Origin: Protopterus annectens
Taxonomy: Eukaryota; Chordata; Ceratodontiformes; Protopteridae
DNA: 64,000 nt
Assembly: GCF_019279795.1 (NCBI RefSeq)
Contig: NC_056750.1
Span: 691,706,324 to 691,770,323, forward strand
Direction of reading: 5' to 3'
Shown: positions 1 to 9,059 of the stretch, in pieces
Layout of the letters: every line of letters starts with the position of its first letter
Position numbering within the stretch: position 1 is the first letter of the stretch
The notes under the pieces: generated by a model
Database searches by the model: none
Told to the model about the DNA's origin: nothing
The model's input: the letters and a program-made list of their open reading frames with translations, nothing else
Made by a program: the position numbers and the translations under genes

Positions 1-47
1 CCTACCATCAGTTGTGGAAGCCTTGGGATTATCCTTAGTGTCCTGTA
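1..47 (-). mobile_element. CR1 LINE copy A, downstream fragment
   Basis: These bases match the CR1 ORF2 stretch at 51055-51105 (shared words such as ATTATCCTTA and TGTCCTGT). They continue the CR1 copy whose upstream half lies at 2223-3560. The two halves are separated by CR1 copy B. The rest of copy A lies to the left, outside the window. Confidence 0.75.
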
Positions 48-55
48 CAATTTGT

Positions 56-894
56 ATCTTCATAGGTTCATAGGTTCATACTAGGCTATCCACCCTAGGG
101 CATTTGTAAGCCTAGCCAGAGTGTGTGTGGCTTTCGCCACCCCTTGCTATGTGAATATTATGGCCATTTATGATTTGCTTTGCTGTGCCTCTGTCTGGAC
201 GTGACACAGTGAAGACCCCCAGTGTAAATCTACGATCATCCATCCACTTGGCAAGATTCCTGTTGAAGAGTGTCAGTGAGGGGCTCTGCCTAACATGGAG
301 TGAGATTCTGTTCCAGGGTGTGGGGAGCCTCTGGGTTAGGTATCTGTCCCTCCAGCACATCCCATTTCATTATGTGTTGAGGTTGACATCTCTCACTCTC
401 ACAGCTCCGATGGCTTTGAGTTTTCTGGGGTGGAGCATGTCCATTACTCCTGTGTTGGACATGGCCTTGTACAACAGACATACAATGCCTCTGTGTAGGC
501 AGTATGTGACTGCATTCATCTGGGGTGTCTACAGCCAGGCAGCATATGACATATATTTGAGACCCTTTATCCTCTTGGTGAGGTACCTTTGAGGTCATTC
601 TAACTGCTGCAAGTGCCAGGTAAGGTGCATCCCAAATGAGGCATTGTACTAGATTATGGGTCTGATAAGAGAACAGTATAGGGGCACAATGATCTCTGTT
701 GATGTATATGTGAATCCTTTCATGATACGGTGTCCAATATAGACAGTCTTCCTAGCCACATTGGCAATGTGAGTGTCACATAATAGGTTACTGTCAACTT
801 GTGTCCCTAGGTCCCTGATTACTCCTTCCATACATAATGGTTTACCACCTATGTGGTAATTTGTGAGTACCTTGTTTGGTATTTGGTGGGACAT
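56..894 (-). pseudogene. CR1 ORF2 C-terminal fragment and 3' end (copy B)
   Basis: The minus strand at 894-649 reads NYHIGGKPL, VIRDLGTQVDSNL and EIIVPLYCSLIRPII, which align with the thumb and C-terminal region of the CR1 ORF2 at 49320-50453. The rest to about 110 aligns in broken frames. The stretch at 60-110 matches the 3' non-coding end of the copy at 49198 and finishes in CTATGAAC-type repeats. Confidence 0.8.
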
Positions 895-1079
895 TCATAC
901 TGTCCAGTGTCTTCAGGACGGCTGGCTGGGGTTCCTGTGTGTGAGTGTGGTCTGTAGCATGCTACAGATTGTACAGCAGTCTTGCCTATGGTTAGTTGCA
1001 CATGGGTGGACTCCAATGTCTTGTGCATTGTCAGTTACCTGGACATATGGGTGTCTGTGCTGAATATGGATACTCACCC

Positions 1080-1268
1080 TCATTTTATGTTTTTTTTCAG
1101 GTTTTGGGGCCATAATGCATAATATGTGGTATAACCTGGTAGTGCTGGTGTGCTGTCAGGAGGCTTGCAGCAGGTTTCTGTCACTGCACAGACATCAATG
1201 TTCTCCATACTGGGGAGGGCCTCAGGAGCATGCATATTGAGGTTTACACATCTGGCATTGGTCAGCAT
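1080..1268 (-). pseudogene. CR1 ORF2 N-terminal endonuclease fragment (copy B)
   Basis: The translation contains NIDVCAVTET and LPGYTTYYAL, the first conserved blocks of a CR1 APE-type endonuclease, which nicks target DNA for target-primed reverse transcription. The same blocks occur at 2932-3177 in copy A. Similarity continues past the stop to about 880, where a large deletion removes the rest of the endonuclease and most of the polymerase. Confidence 0.7.
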
Positions 1269-1342
1269 TAACCTTATGTTTCTTTCCAGTTATGTTTTGT
1301 AGGGTGGTGGGTTATTCTTTTCAGCCTTGCCTATGAAAGGCT

Positions 1343-2210
1343 CTATGGAGGTGGCAAAAGCCTATCCAATATCCAGACACCCAGGGGTAAGAGGTGCAAG
1401 CCATCCCTGGAACAGCTGCGTGGCTTTTCAATCATGACATCCCATGCAGACAGACATTGGATCCCCTTGGAATAACACCAGTAATTGTGCCACTTGTTAT
1501 AACTGATCATTCCATGTTTGTACTGTGGCATCATTCTTGGAGAGGGTAGGATGCTGCAAACGGTCAGTGTCATACCGGCCTGGATTACATAATCAGAGAG
1601 CTCATCTATGTCTCTTTTCATGTAGTCCGGGGAGGTACATCTCAGGTCATTCACACCAGCATGGACTATGACTGCATCATATTTCTACTTGCTTTGGGGT
1701 GACCTGCATATTTTTATGTGGCGTATTGTAGCAGCCTACAGGCAGCTTACTGTACACTTTCCCTTGTTCAGTCTGGTGTGCGGGACAGCAGTGTGTCTCA
1801 CTATGGAGTCACCTATTACAACTGTATCAGGCATGTTGTTTCTCCTTCTGGCCTGTGACTGTTTGGCACACCAGCTTTGTGTACTATGTGTTGCATGTGC
1901 TATGTTTGGAGGTTGTTTGATTGGGTGTCTGCTTTGGAGGCCTCTGTTGGTGTGGTGTGTTTGTAATTCGGGCCTCCGGGAATGTTTTTCTGTGTTTATG
2001 TCTTTGGTTTGCAGTTGTGATAGGTCTATGTGGGACTGGGTTTGTGGTGTGTGTGGTTACCTTCTCCTCCTGACTAGTTTTGGGAGTACTGAGTTGAGGG
2101 AGCTCAGCCTCCAGTTTGGATAGATGGTTGCATCTCTCACATATATTTGTATTTCTTGGGGGGAGTTGAGGGTTGTCTGTGTACTTGGGGCAGGTGTAAC
2201 ATTGCCTCAA
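1343..2210 (-). pseudogene. CR1 ORF1 remnant: zinc-binding N-terminus and SGNH esterase-like domain
   Basis: CR1 ORF1 proteins are RNA-binding partners of the ORF2 reverse transcriptase, and some vertebrate CR1 lineages carry an SGNH/esterase domain. Near 2200 the minus strand reads a Cys-rich start (CYTC, then CERC) followed by a basic Thr/Pro/Gln-rich stretch. Around 1830-1640 it reads VVIGDSIVRH, the block I type of the esterase, then VHAGVNDLR, the block III type with Gly and Asn-Asp. Near 1400 it reads RDGLHL, the block V Asp/His pair. The reading frame changes along the way, so this is a decayed gene. Calling it an esterase is an inference from motif order and spacing. Confidence 0.7.
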
Positions 2211-2222
2211 GATTCACAGATT

Positions 2223-3560
2223 CAATTTGTTGTAGCTGGCTTAGTGGATTGTATGTGTGGACATATTTTATTGCATTACTACTGATCAGTGATTACTTCT
2301 TTTTTTATGTTTGCTCTATCATGTAGTAGCTTCCTCATTCTCTTGCATGGTTTGGTTATGGCTGGTGTCCACCATGCCAGATATCTGCGTGTATGGCATT
2401 GTGTCTTGTTTTAATTTAGGATTGCATAATCCAAGCATTCCTGGCAGTGTTCATGGAATGCCTGTATAACAGGTTCTGAGGTGTGGCCCATATTTTCCAC
2501 CTGCACAGGGCCTTTAATGGATTCCACATCAGTTTGGAGGAGTGCAACTTTTGCTTTACACATGTTTTTCACTGTGGTTTTCTGGCCAGGGACTGTGGTC
2601 AGGATGTGTATATCCAGTGTGATTACTCTATGGTCTGGTCTTACCAGTGAGCAATACACTTCTCATCTTACCATCCAGTACCCATGTTGCTGATTATCAC
2701 ATCCAGTATGCTTACCCCTCTTGTGGGAGTGGTACGTTGTTCCTGGGCATTTTGGTTTATGGATTCTATGAACTTTTGTCCTACAGTGTTGGAGCTAGTA
2801 TAATGCTCCCAGTCTATGTCTGGGTATTTTCAGTCACCCAATATAATGTGGTTTGGAGGACTTGATATATTTATGTATTCCAACATAGGCCAGGTGCAGT
2901 TCCTGGTGTTGGGATGGCAGTCTGTAGCAGGCTATAAAATGGGGGCAGTTTTAGCCACTGTTACTTGACCATGGCTAGTCCATGCTGCTTCTTGTTGTGG
3001 TACCAACATGGGGGTGTGGTTATCCTTGACAATTATTGCTAGCCACCCTCCTTTTGTAGCTTGTTCCATGTTTTGAGGCTGTACAGCACAGTATGAGGTG
3101 TAACCTGGTAGTGTTAGGGTGCTGTTGTGAGCCTTGACCCAGTTTTCTGTTACAGCACAGATATCAACATTCTCCACACTGGGTGAGTTTAGACTGCATG
3201 CATCTTGCTGTTTAGACTTCTGGCATTGGGTAGCATTACATCTAGGTTCTTATCCCTTCTGATACCTATGGAGGTAGGTTTGTGTTTTGAGCCTTACCTA
3301 TTCAGGGCACACTGTGGGTAACAGCAGCCTTTGCCAGTATCCATACAGCCTGCACTGATAGGTGCACGGCAGTCCTAGCAGGTGGAGCATCATGTCATGC
3401 TCAGCATGTCATCCCAGGCTGGCACACATTGGATCCCCTTTGACTAACTGCAATACTTCAGCCAATTATTGCAATTGATCATCTCATTGTCATATTGTGG
3501 CATGATGCTTGGTGAGGGTAGGATGTTAGTCACGGTCCGCAGGTGTGCATATAGTACATG
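2223..3560 (-). mobile_element. CR1 LINE copy A, upstream half
   Basis: Read on the minus strand: decayed ORF1 esterase C-terminus (about 3540-3330, ILPSPSIMPQY, parallel to ILPSPRMMPQY in copy B), then the ORF2 endonuclease start (3177-2932: VDICAVTENW, LPGYTSYCAV, LAIIVKDNHTP), endonuclease end, and the linker before the polymerase (2659-2411: LVRPDHRVITLDIHI), which aligns with 51546-51300. Similarity runs without a gap to 2223, where copy B interrupts it, and resumes at 1-47. Many stops and frame changes mark it as older than copy B. The upper boundary is approximate. Confidence 0.75.
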
Positions 3561-3729
3561 GTGTTACATTACTTAACACATGGCATTCATGCTTCAGGTG
3601 GTGCTGCAGGGCTGCCTCTGTCGGATGCACATATTACACTCCCTGTACATGTTTGTGAGCAGGTCATGTCATTTTAGGCATCCCTGTTATTATTTGAGTG
3701 AGTCAGAGGGGGTATCATTCCCAGGGTTC

Positions 3730-4794
3730 CTACTGAGCCAGTGTATGTGCTATGCGTTGCCTCTTTGCCAAGGCCAAGGCATACTGGGCATGCCTTCTTC
3801 TGCCTACTGGGGCAGGCTCAGGTTGTTCCTCCTCCGAGTCACGCTCTGCCTGTGATGGCCTTGGCAATGGTGGGGGGCTGTTTGGCCCAGCCCTATGCTG
3901 GTCCTGCTGTAGCTGTTTTCGCAAGATCTTATTATGTAGCATAGCACATACCATGACAATTTGGGTACATGTAGTTGGTGTGTACTGCAAGGCTCCACCA
4001 GATGTGTCCAGACACCGGAACCGTGACTTGAGCAGCCCAAACACACGCTCTGTTACATTACGTGTTTGTGCATGTGCCTCATTATGGCATTCCTGTTCAT
4101 GTGTGTGTGCGTTTCTGATGGGTGTCTTTAGCCATGGCTCCAGTGCATAACCTGCATCCCCCACTAGGTGTCCATGTGGGATGTCCCCATTGGCAAATGT
4201 CTGGTACAGCTGCGTCAAATGCCAGATGTGGGAATCATGGTAGCTGCCAGGGCAGCCAGCACACACATTCATTATTATGCCCTGGGCATCACACACAACC
4301 TGGCAGTTGATGGAGGGGAAGCCCTTGCGGTTAATGTAGGCGCTACCCCGCTCACTGGCTGGTGCTTTGATGCGTATGTGCGTGCAGTCTATTGCACCCA
4401 CTACCTTAGGGTATTCCGCTATTTGCTGGAAGAGATGCATATTGCTGGCCAATACCTCACGGGCATTGGGGAAATATACATGATCACCGACATGTGCTGA
4501 CATGGCATCCAGGAACTGGTGCAGTACCCTGGAGGCTGATGCCTGTGATATCCCCATCATATTATCAGTTGGTCTCTGGAAGGTACCTATTGCTAGTATT
4601 CTTAGGCCAACACATACCTTGGTTTCCACTGGGATGGGTTCCCCTCTGTTGGTTCTGTGTGTGAGGCGTGGCCTGCACAGCTCCACTATTTGCTGCAGGA
4701 GCTCTCTGTCTACTCTATAGCGCTCTACTATCTCCAGCTCATGTAATCCTTGGTAGGTAACCCTGGGCCTGTACACTCTTCTCCATCTCCTCAC
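3730..4794 (-). CDS. PIF/Harbinger (HARBI1-like) transposase
   Basis: A 354-residue frame without internal stops, close to the length of vertebrate HARBI1 (about 350). The N-terminal third has a helix-turn-helix-like segment (about 60-95, LAIGTFQRPTDNMMGISQASASRVLHQF region). The DDE catalytic core is complete: Asp136 in VGAIDCTHI, Asp213 in VGDAGYALEP and Glu249 in NVTERVFG, with the family-typical PGSYHDSHIW in between. The C-terminus is Arg/Ala-rich. This frame begins at GTG (4792-4794). The same frame continues upstream through an in-frame TGA at 4840-4842 to ATG 4879-4881, giving MLGAAIAVIMRHR before the stop; that TGA replaces what may have been CGA (CpG decay). So the original protein probably began at least 29 codons earlier. 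The enzyme would cut and paste the element at 3-bp sites in the nucleus. Confidence 0.85.
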   Translation of the reverse strand: MRRWRRVYRPRVTYQGLHELEIVERYRVDRELLQQIVELCRPRLTHRTNRGEPIPVETKVCVGLRILAIGTFQRPTDNMMGISQASASRVLHQFLDAMSAHVGDHVYFPNAREVLASNMHLFQQIAEYPKVVGAIDCTHIRIKAPASERGSAYINRKGFPSINCQVVCDAQGIIMNVCAGCPGSYHDSHIWHLTQLYQTFANGDIPHGHLVGDAGYALEPWLKTPIRNAHTHEQECHNEAHAQTRNVTERVFGLLKSRFRCLDTSGGALQYTPTTCTQIVMVCAMLHNKILRKQLQQDQHRAGPNSPPPLPRPSQAERDSEEEQPEPAPVGRRRHAQYALALAKRQRIAHTLAQ

Positions 4795-6010
4795 TGTGGG
4801 TTGTCTGGCACCATCTGCATTGTCACCACCCTCAGCAAGTCACCTATGTCTCATTATGACAGCTATGGCAGCCCCTAACATTTCTGCTCTGAGTTCAGCT
4901 TTTTCAGTTTTCACTTCTAATAGCTTACTCCTGTCTTGCAGTGTCTCTTGAGAGAAACATCTTGCACTGCTGTTTGCAGAGTTTTAAGTGTTGGGCTGAG
5001 CTACTATTCTGCCTGTCTAATTGCCTGCTTCTAATTGTTTTCACCTGCTAGCTCCAGCAGTATTCCCTGCTAGCTTCCTACTAATTCTGTTGCTTCCTTT
5101 TTCCTTTCTGTTTCCTTAGGGGGGAGCAGCGTGCATACCAGCAGAAACACGCTCACAGTGGCCTACACGCGTGCACACATGCTTACACGGTTCAGAATCT
5201 GCTTATTCGGGTTTAAATGCACGCACACCAGTGCAAATAGTGTTAAACATCTCCCAACACGCTCCCACATGCTCAGTCTGCCTTACACGTGCGCACACTG
5301 TCCTACTCTCGCTTCATGGCGTGCACACGTGCGCATGCACGCCCAGCAAGAAACTTTGGTGTATTCAACAGTGTACACCTTCCATTTCTTGACTTTCCCA
5401 TGCTTATGTCGTGGCACTCCTCTTTCCATGATATGTGTCTGACATCTGTCATGTAACTCTGACCTCCAATAAACTGCATTTCTTTCTGCCATTCCCCCCT
5501 GTGATGTCACCTATCTCCTACTCTGTTCCTCCCCCTTATGTATCTCTTACACTACTCAGAATGTACTCATTTGCTATGTGACAGTGGAATTCAGTATCCT
5601 AACACTCATTTGCATCAGATTGCCTACTAATGCTTAGTTACATGTCTTAGACTCAGCTTCCCCCCTTAGCAACCACTACACAGTGGCCATGTTGTTTTTG
5701 GTCTGCTGGTCCCTGCACTGTAAATCCATGTATTGTATAAAACCCACATTTGTGGGTTTATAACCTTCGTTTTTATGTTTTATATAGTGCAGCCCATTTG
5801 CGCGGGGCTGCGCTGCGTTTAAACACTGGCGATCGCCGAAAAAAAAAAAAGTATTTCTTTTTCATATTTGCATTGGGGTACCTTGCCAATGGCCACATAT
5901 TTGGCCATTGGCATGCTGCCTGACACATATGCACCCTTTATTTGGAGCTGACATGGCTCTGTTGTGGTTTTTGCAGAAACTTACTCAGTTGTCAACTGAG
6001 TACATTTCTG

Positions 6011-6143
6011 CAGCTAAAACGGCTCTTACACGGGCTGCTTTGGGCTTCCTGGATCGCTAATCTACCTCATTTGCATGCTATTCGGCTGCAAGTGAGGTGA
6101 TTAGCATATCCACGCCCACTCCGTGTAAGAGATGTTTTAGCTA
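6011..6143. repeat. Long imperfect hairpin at the Harbinger right end
   Basis: The arms 6011-6033 and 6121-6143 are inverse complements apart from a few bases (AGCTAAAAC...CTCTTACACGG against its mirror). An inner pair, 6057-6074 and 6088-6104, extends the fold. The loop is only about 13 bases. It sits next to a second hairpin at 6174-6237. Confidence 0.75.
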
Positions 6144-6173
6144 GTCTCTTACATAGACTTTAGGGCTGTTCCT

Positions 6174-6237
6174 GGATCGCGAAGGCTGCATGGAGTCTTA
6201 CACTACTCTTAGACTCTGTGCAAGCCTTCGTGAATCC
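6174..6237. repeat. Second, smaller hairpin at the Harbinger right end
   Basis: GGATCGCGAAGGCT at the left pairs with AGCCTTCGTGAATCC at the right, and GAGTCTTA pairs with TTAGACTC inside. The right arm coincides with the presumed transposon terminus, so this may be the subterminal structure bound by transposase. Confidence 0.65.
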
Positions 6238-7172
6238 TGCCCATTATCAGTGACCTATATGTACAATTGTGATGTTTTATTACAGTTACCAAATAGTGTT
6301 GCATGTGAACATTTAAAAAATTATGCTTTAATAGCAATATTAGAAAAACTCAAGCTACTTGTCTGTCAATCAGTCTTGTTGCTTATTTTATCTTTCCAAC
6401 ATTTCCTGTAACTATTCATCCAGTCTAGGGAGGTCTGAGCTCACATTTCAGTTAACCCTTTTAGCATTTTTCCTTTAATCATCGTTTAGTAAAATGCAGT
6501 TATAAAACACTTAATATTATATTTGTGATTTGCATAACTATGCAAACTAAACATTATTTTACAACTAGCTTAAATATTTTTTAACTTTTGATTTCAGTAT
6601 TTTTTTTATTTATTTAACTGCTTTGCCATTCATTTTACAAAGACTGTTTGAATAATCCATCCATGATTTTATTTCTTTTTAAAATTCAGAACTTTAACTG
6701 GTGTGGTGTTACTATACAATTATAAAAATTGTAAAAAAACAAAACAAATCGATATTAGCTTAACTAACATATGTTTATATTTACATTATTTATATTTGCT
6801 GTTGTCTGCCTGTTATTCTTGTGCATTGTATTAAAGGAAAATACATGCATGTCAGTCTTGTGACTTTAAATCTTTATACTTATTAACTATTTTTATTTAA
6901 TTTTTATACACTAGAACTGTTTTGTTTACCTTTTGACTATGCTATGAGAATTGCAGTCATACACTCTACTTTACTGTAGTACTGATAAATATCTTGCTTT
7001 AATTGAATGGAAGTTTTAAACATTTGAGAATGATTTGTATTTTACCATCCTACCATGTATGCTTAACCATTTTCAAAACACAAACATATACAATATATCT
7101 CTTTTGTACAGATCAGCTGTAGTTTCCTGCTCTTTCCCAATGTATGGAGGAAGTCAGTCTCTGTCAGTTCAG

Positions 7173-7664
7173 CTAATTTATTTCCTTTATCTCGTAACTG
7201 CTATTTGTTTCCTGTAATGTTGCATGGTCTTTCTGAAATTCTTTAGTAACCTGTTCTGCTGAATTTAAAACTCCTATGCACTTTTGAAAAAATGTATGTA
7301 TAACTTGTCTAAGCTTCCTGAGCTCACTGTGTCTGTCTCTTAGAAGTTTATTACATTCTTTTGCAACAAAATGCACTAGAGGTCCTGCCAGTAACTTTGA
7401 CTCCTGTTGCAACTCTGAGATTAACCTTTCACATGTGGTGATAGGACATAACTGTTTAACATCTGAATCACACAATAAACATTTGTCATACCCCACATGG
7501 TTTTCTTTGAAATACCAGTCAAATATTGTAATACATTTGCAAAATGCCTTACTATCTACCTTCCCTAATAAGGTTTTAAATTTACTAATGTGCTGTGTAT
7601 ACCAACACTGCAATTTACTAAAGCTTAGTTTACTCCTGCACAAATTATGTCTAATAGCATCCAT
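7173..7664 (-). CDS. Unrecognised 163-residue frame, possible host exon or decayed gene
   Basis: I do not recognise this protein. The frame is long for its AT-rich setting and has a normal mix of residues. It is Cys-containing in the first half (FCKCITIF, YDKCLLCDSD, LCPITTCERL) and helical, Lys/Glu/Gln-rich in the second half (LISELQQESK, NKLLRDRHSELRKL, EFQKDHATLQET), compatible with a coiled coil. Just upstream of the first ATG the minus strand reads CACATTTTTAG, a passable splice acceptor, and further up CTGGTAAGAC, a passable donor. No transposon motif was found. It may be an exon, a processed gene piece or chance. The opposite strand also has a long open frame (7435-7932), which weakens the case. 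Confidence 0.3.
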   Translation of the reverse strand: MDAIRHNLCRSKLSFSKLQCWYTQHISKFKTLLGKVDSKAFCKCITIFDWYFKENHVGYDKCLLCDSDVKQLCPITTCERLISELQQESKLLAGPLVHFVAKECNKLLRDRHSELRKLRQVIHTFFQKCIGVLNSAEQVTKEFQKDHATLQETNSSYEIKEIN

Positions 7665-8510
7665 ACTAAAAATGTGGCACAGAAAGAAGTCTTACCAGTT
7701 AGCAAAAAAACATGTGATCAGGCTGTTGTTGCTGATGGATGGAAATTTTTCAAAGTCACTTGAGAAGCTGGGGAAACACAACAGGCAGCGGACTGCTGTG
7801 AAAAGTAGATATCCACCTTTTCTTGGAGAATTTATGTCACTGCGACTGTCCTGGACTTCAGGCTCAATCTGGAGTCAGCTGTCTGAAAAAACTACTGCTG
7901 CAAGCTGCATAAACTGGAATACTTCTGTTTAGTATTTACACATACGTAAAAACGTTAGTTACTGCAATTTGACTGAAGTAACCCTCTGCAGGGCTTACCC
8001 TTCCCTCTGTGTTCGAATGCAGGTAGGCTCGCCATTGAAAAATTAATTTTTGTTATTGTAGTTACTATGGTGCTGCTTACTGTGATGGATTTGAAGTCTT
8101 CTTAAGACACTCAGTCTTGCTGGCTGGATTCTGCTGAAATCAAAATTTGGTTATAGTTGCATTCACAGTCTGTTGCATACAAAAACCTGCAGAATATACA
8201 CTGATAAGAGAATTTACTTTGCAACATCAACTCAGAGCAGTAACAAATAACTTTTTATAATAAACCATACAGACTAACGTTGCCGCTTCAGGTACTGCTC
8301 TACTTTAATTCTCATATAGTACAGATGATGTGAGAGATATAACATTTACCTCAGGACAAATGTGTCCCTACCAATACCCTTAGCATAACTGGATTTAATA
8401 AAGACTTTATATATTTTTTTAGTTAAGCACTCCCTCTTGGTTTTGGAAAGATACTGCCTTGATGACGCAAATGATGACACATCTTTTTTTGTGCAAAATC
8501 TGATAAGTGC

Positions 8511-8620
8511 AGAAAAGCACATTTTTAAGGAAACGCCTTGTGAATAAACTTTCTTAGAATAGTATATTTTTAAACTTTCTTAGAAAAGCATATTTTTCAA
8601 GGAAACGCCTTGTGGATAAA
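8511..8620. repeat. Tandem duplication, about 72-bp step
   Basis: GAAAAGCACATTTTTAAGG...CGCCTTGTGAATAAA (8511-8547) recurs as GAAAAGCATATTTTTCAAGG...CGCCTTGTGGATAAA (8583-8620). ACTTTCTTAGAA occurs twice between them. Confidence 0.7.
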
Positions 8621-9059
8621 TACATGTCCTGTTGTCCATTCTTTAAAGAAAGCAGATTAGTTTTTTTTTTCTGATATATCCTGTTTTTTTTAGATTCTTG
8701 CCAAGTTTGTAAGAAACCAGCTTTCTTGATGTGTGTGTAATACACTCATAAGCAAGTTCCTTATTTTTTTAAGCCACAGTCACTTAGTATGGATGCTAAT
8801 CACATATTACTAAACTCTGTTTCTGCATTTAAGCAAGCTTTATTTTATAGCTTATTTATGTTGCATATCTGTAGCAAAATTATTTTCAACCTTAAAACCT
8901 TGTTGAGCATAATCTTACAATATGCTCATCCTTGAACTCCTCTAACTTATACAGGCAACTGAAGAAACATCACTCCCCTGCAGAAAACCCTGAACAAAAA
9001 TCTGTCAGTTCATTAACTAAACTTATAGCAGTGTATTCTATGCAAGCAATAATGCCTGA

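Larger units (their letters stand above)
56..2222 (-). mobile_element. CR1 LINE copy B, inserted in CR1 copy A
   Basis: On the minus strand it holds ORF1 (about 2210-1343), the start of ORF2 (endonuclease, about 1268-880), then the last part of the reverse transcriptase and the 3' end (about 870-56). The middle of ORF2, about 1.7 kb judged against the copy at 49198-51770, is missing; the junction near 870-880 falls at a shared TGTTTGG. The 3' end carries tandem CTATGAAC-type octamers, typical of CR1. The 8-bp word CAATTTGT flanks it at 48-55 and 2223-2230, and host CR1 sequence continues on both sides, so this is a true insertion with a target-site duplication. Confidence 0.85.
3570..6241 (-). 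mobile_element. PIF/Harbinger DNA transposon
   Basis: The block is defined by the transposase at 3730-4794 and by the hairpin-rich end at 5990-6237, which ends in TTCGTGAATCCTGCCC. Read outward-in on the minus strand this gives GGGCAGGATTCACGAA, which has the look of a Harbinger terminus. I could not find a matching left terminus, so the left limit is only where CR1 similarity stops. I see no Myb-like second gene, which autonomous Harbingers usually carry. Confidence 0.55.

Noticed and set aside
5131-5345. Alternating purine-pyrimidine words (ACGTGCGCACAC and similar) that could form Z-DNA
   Set aside because: The runs are short and interrupted. They lie inside the Harbinger element and are probably part of its non-coding sequence.
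7435-7932. A 165-codon plus-strand frame opposite the unknown frame at 7173-7664
   Set aside because: It has an irregular composition (many Ser, Leu, His, Cys) and no recognisable motif, and looks like a mirror of the minus-strand frame.
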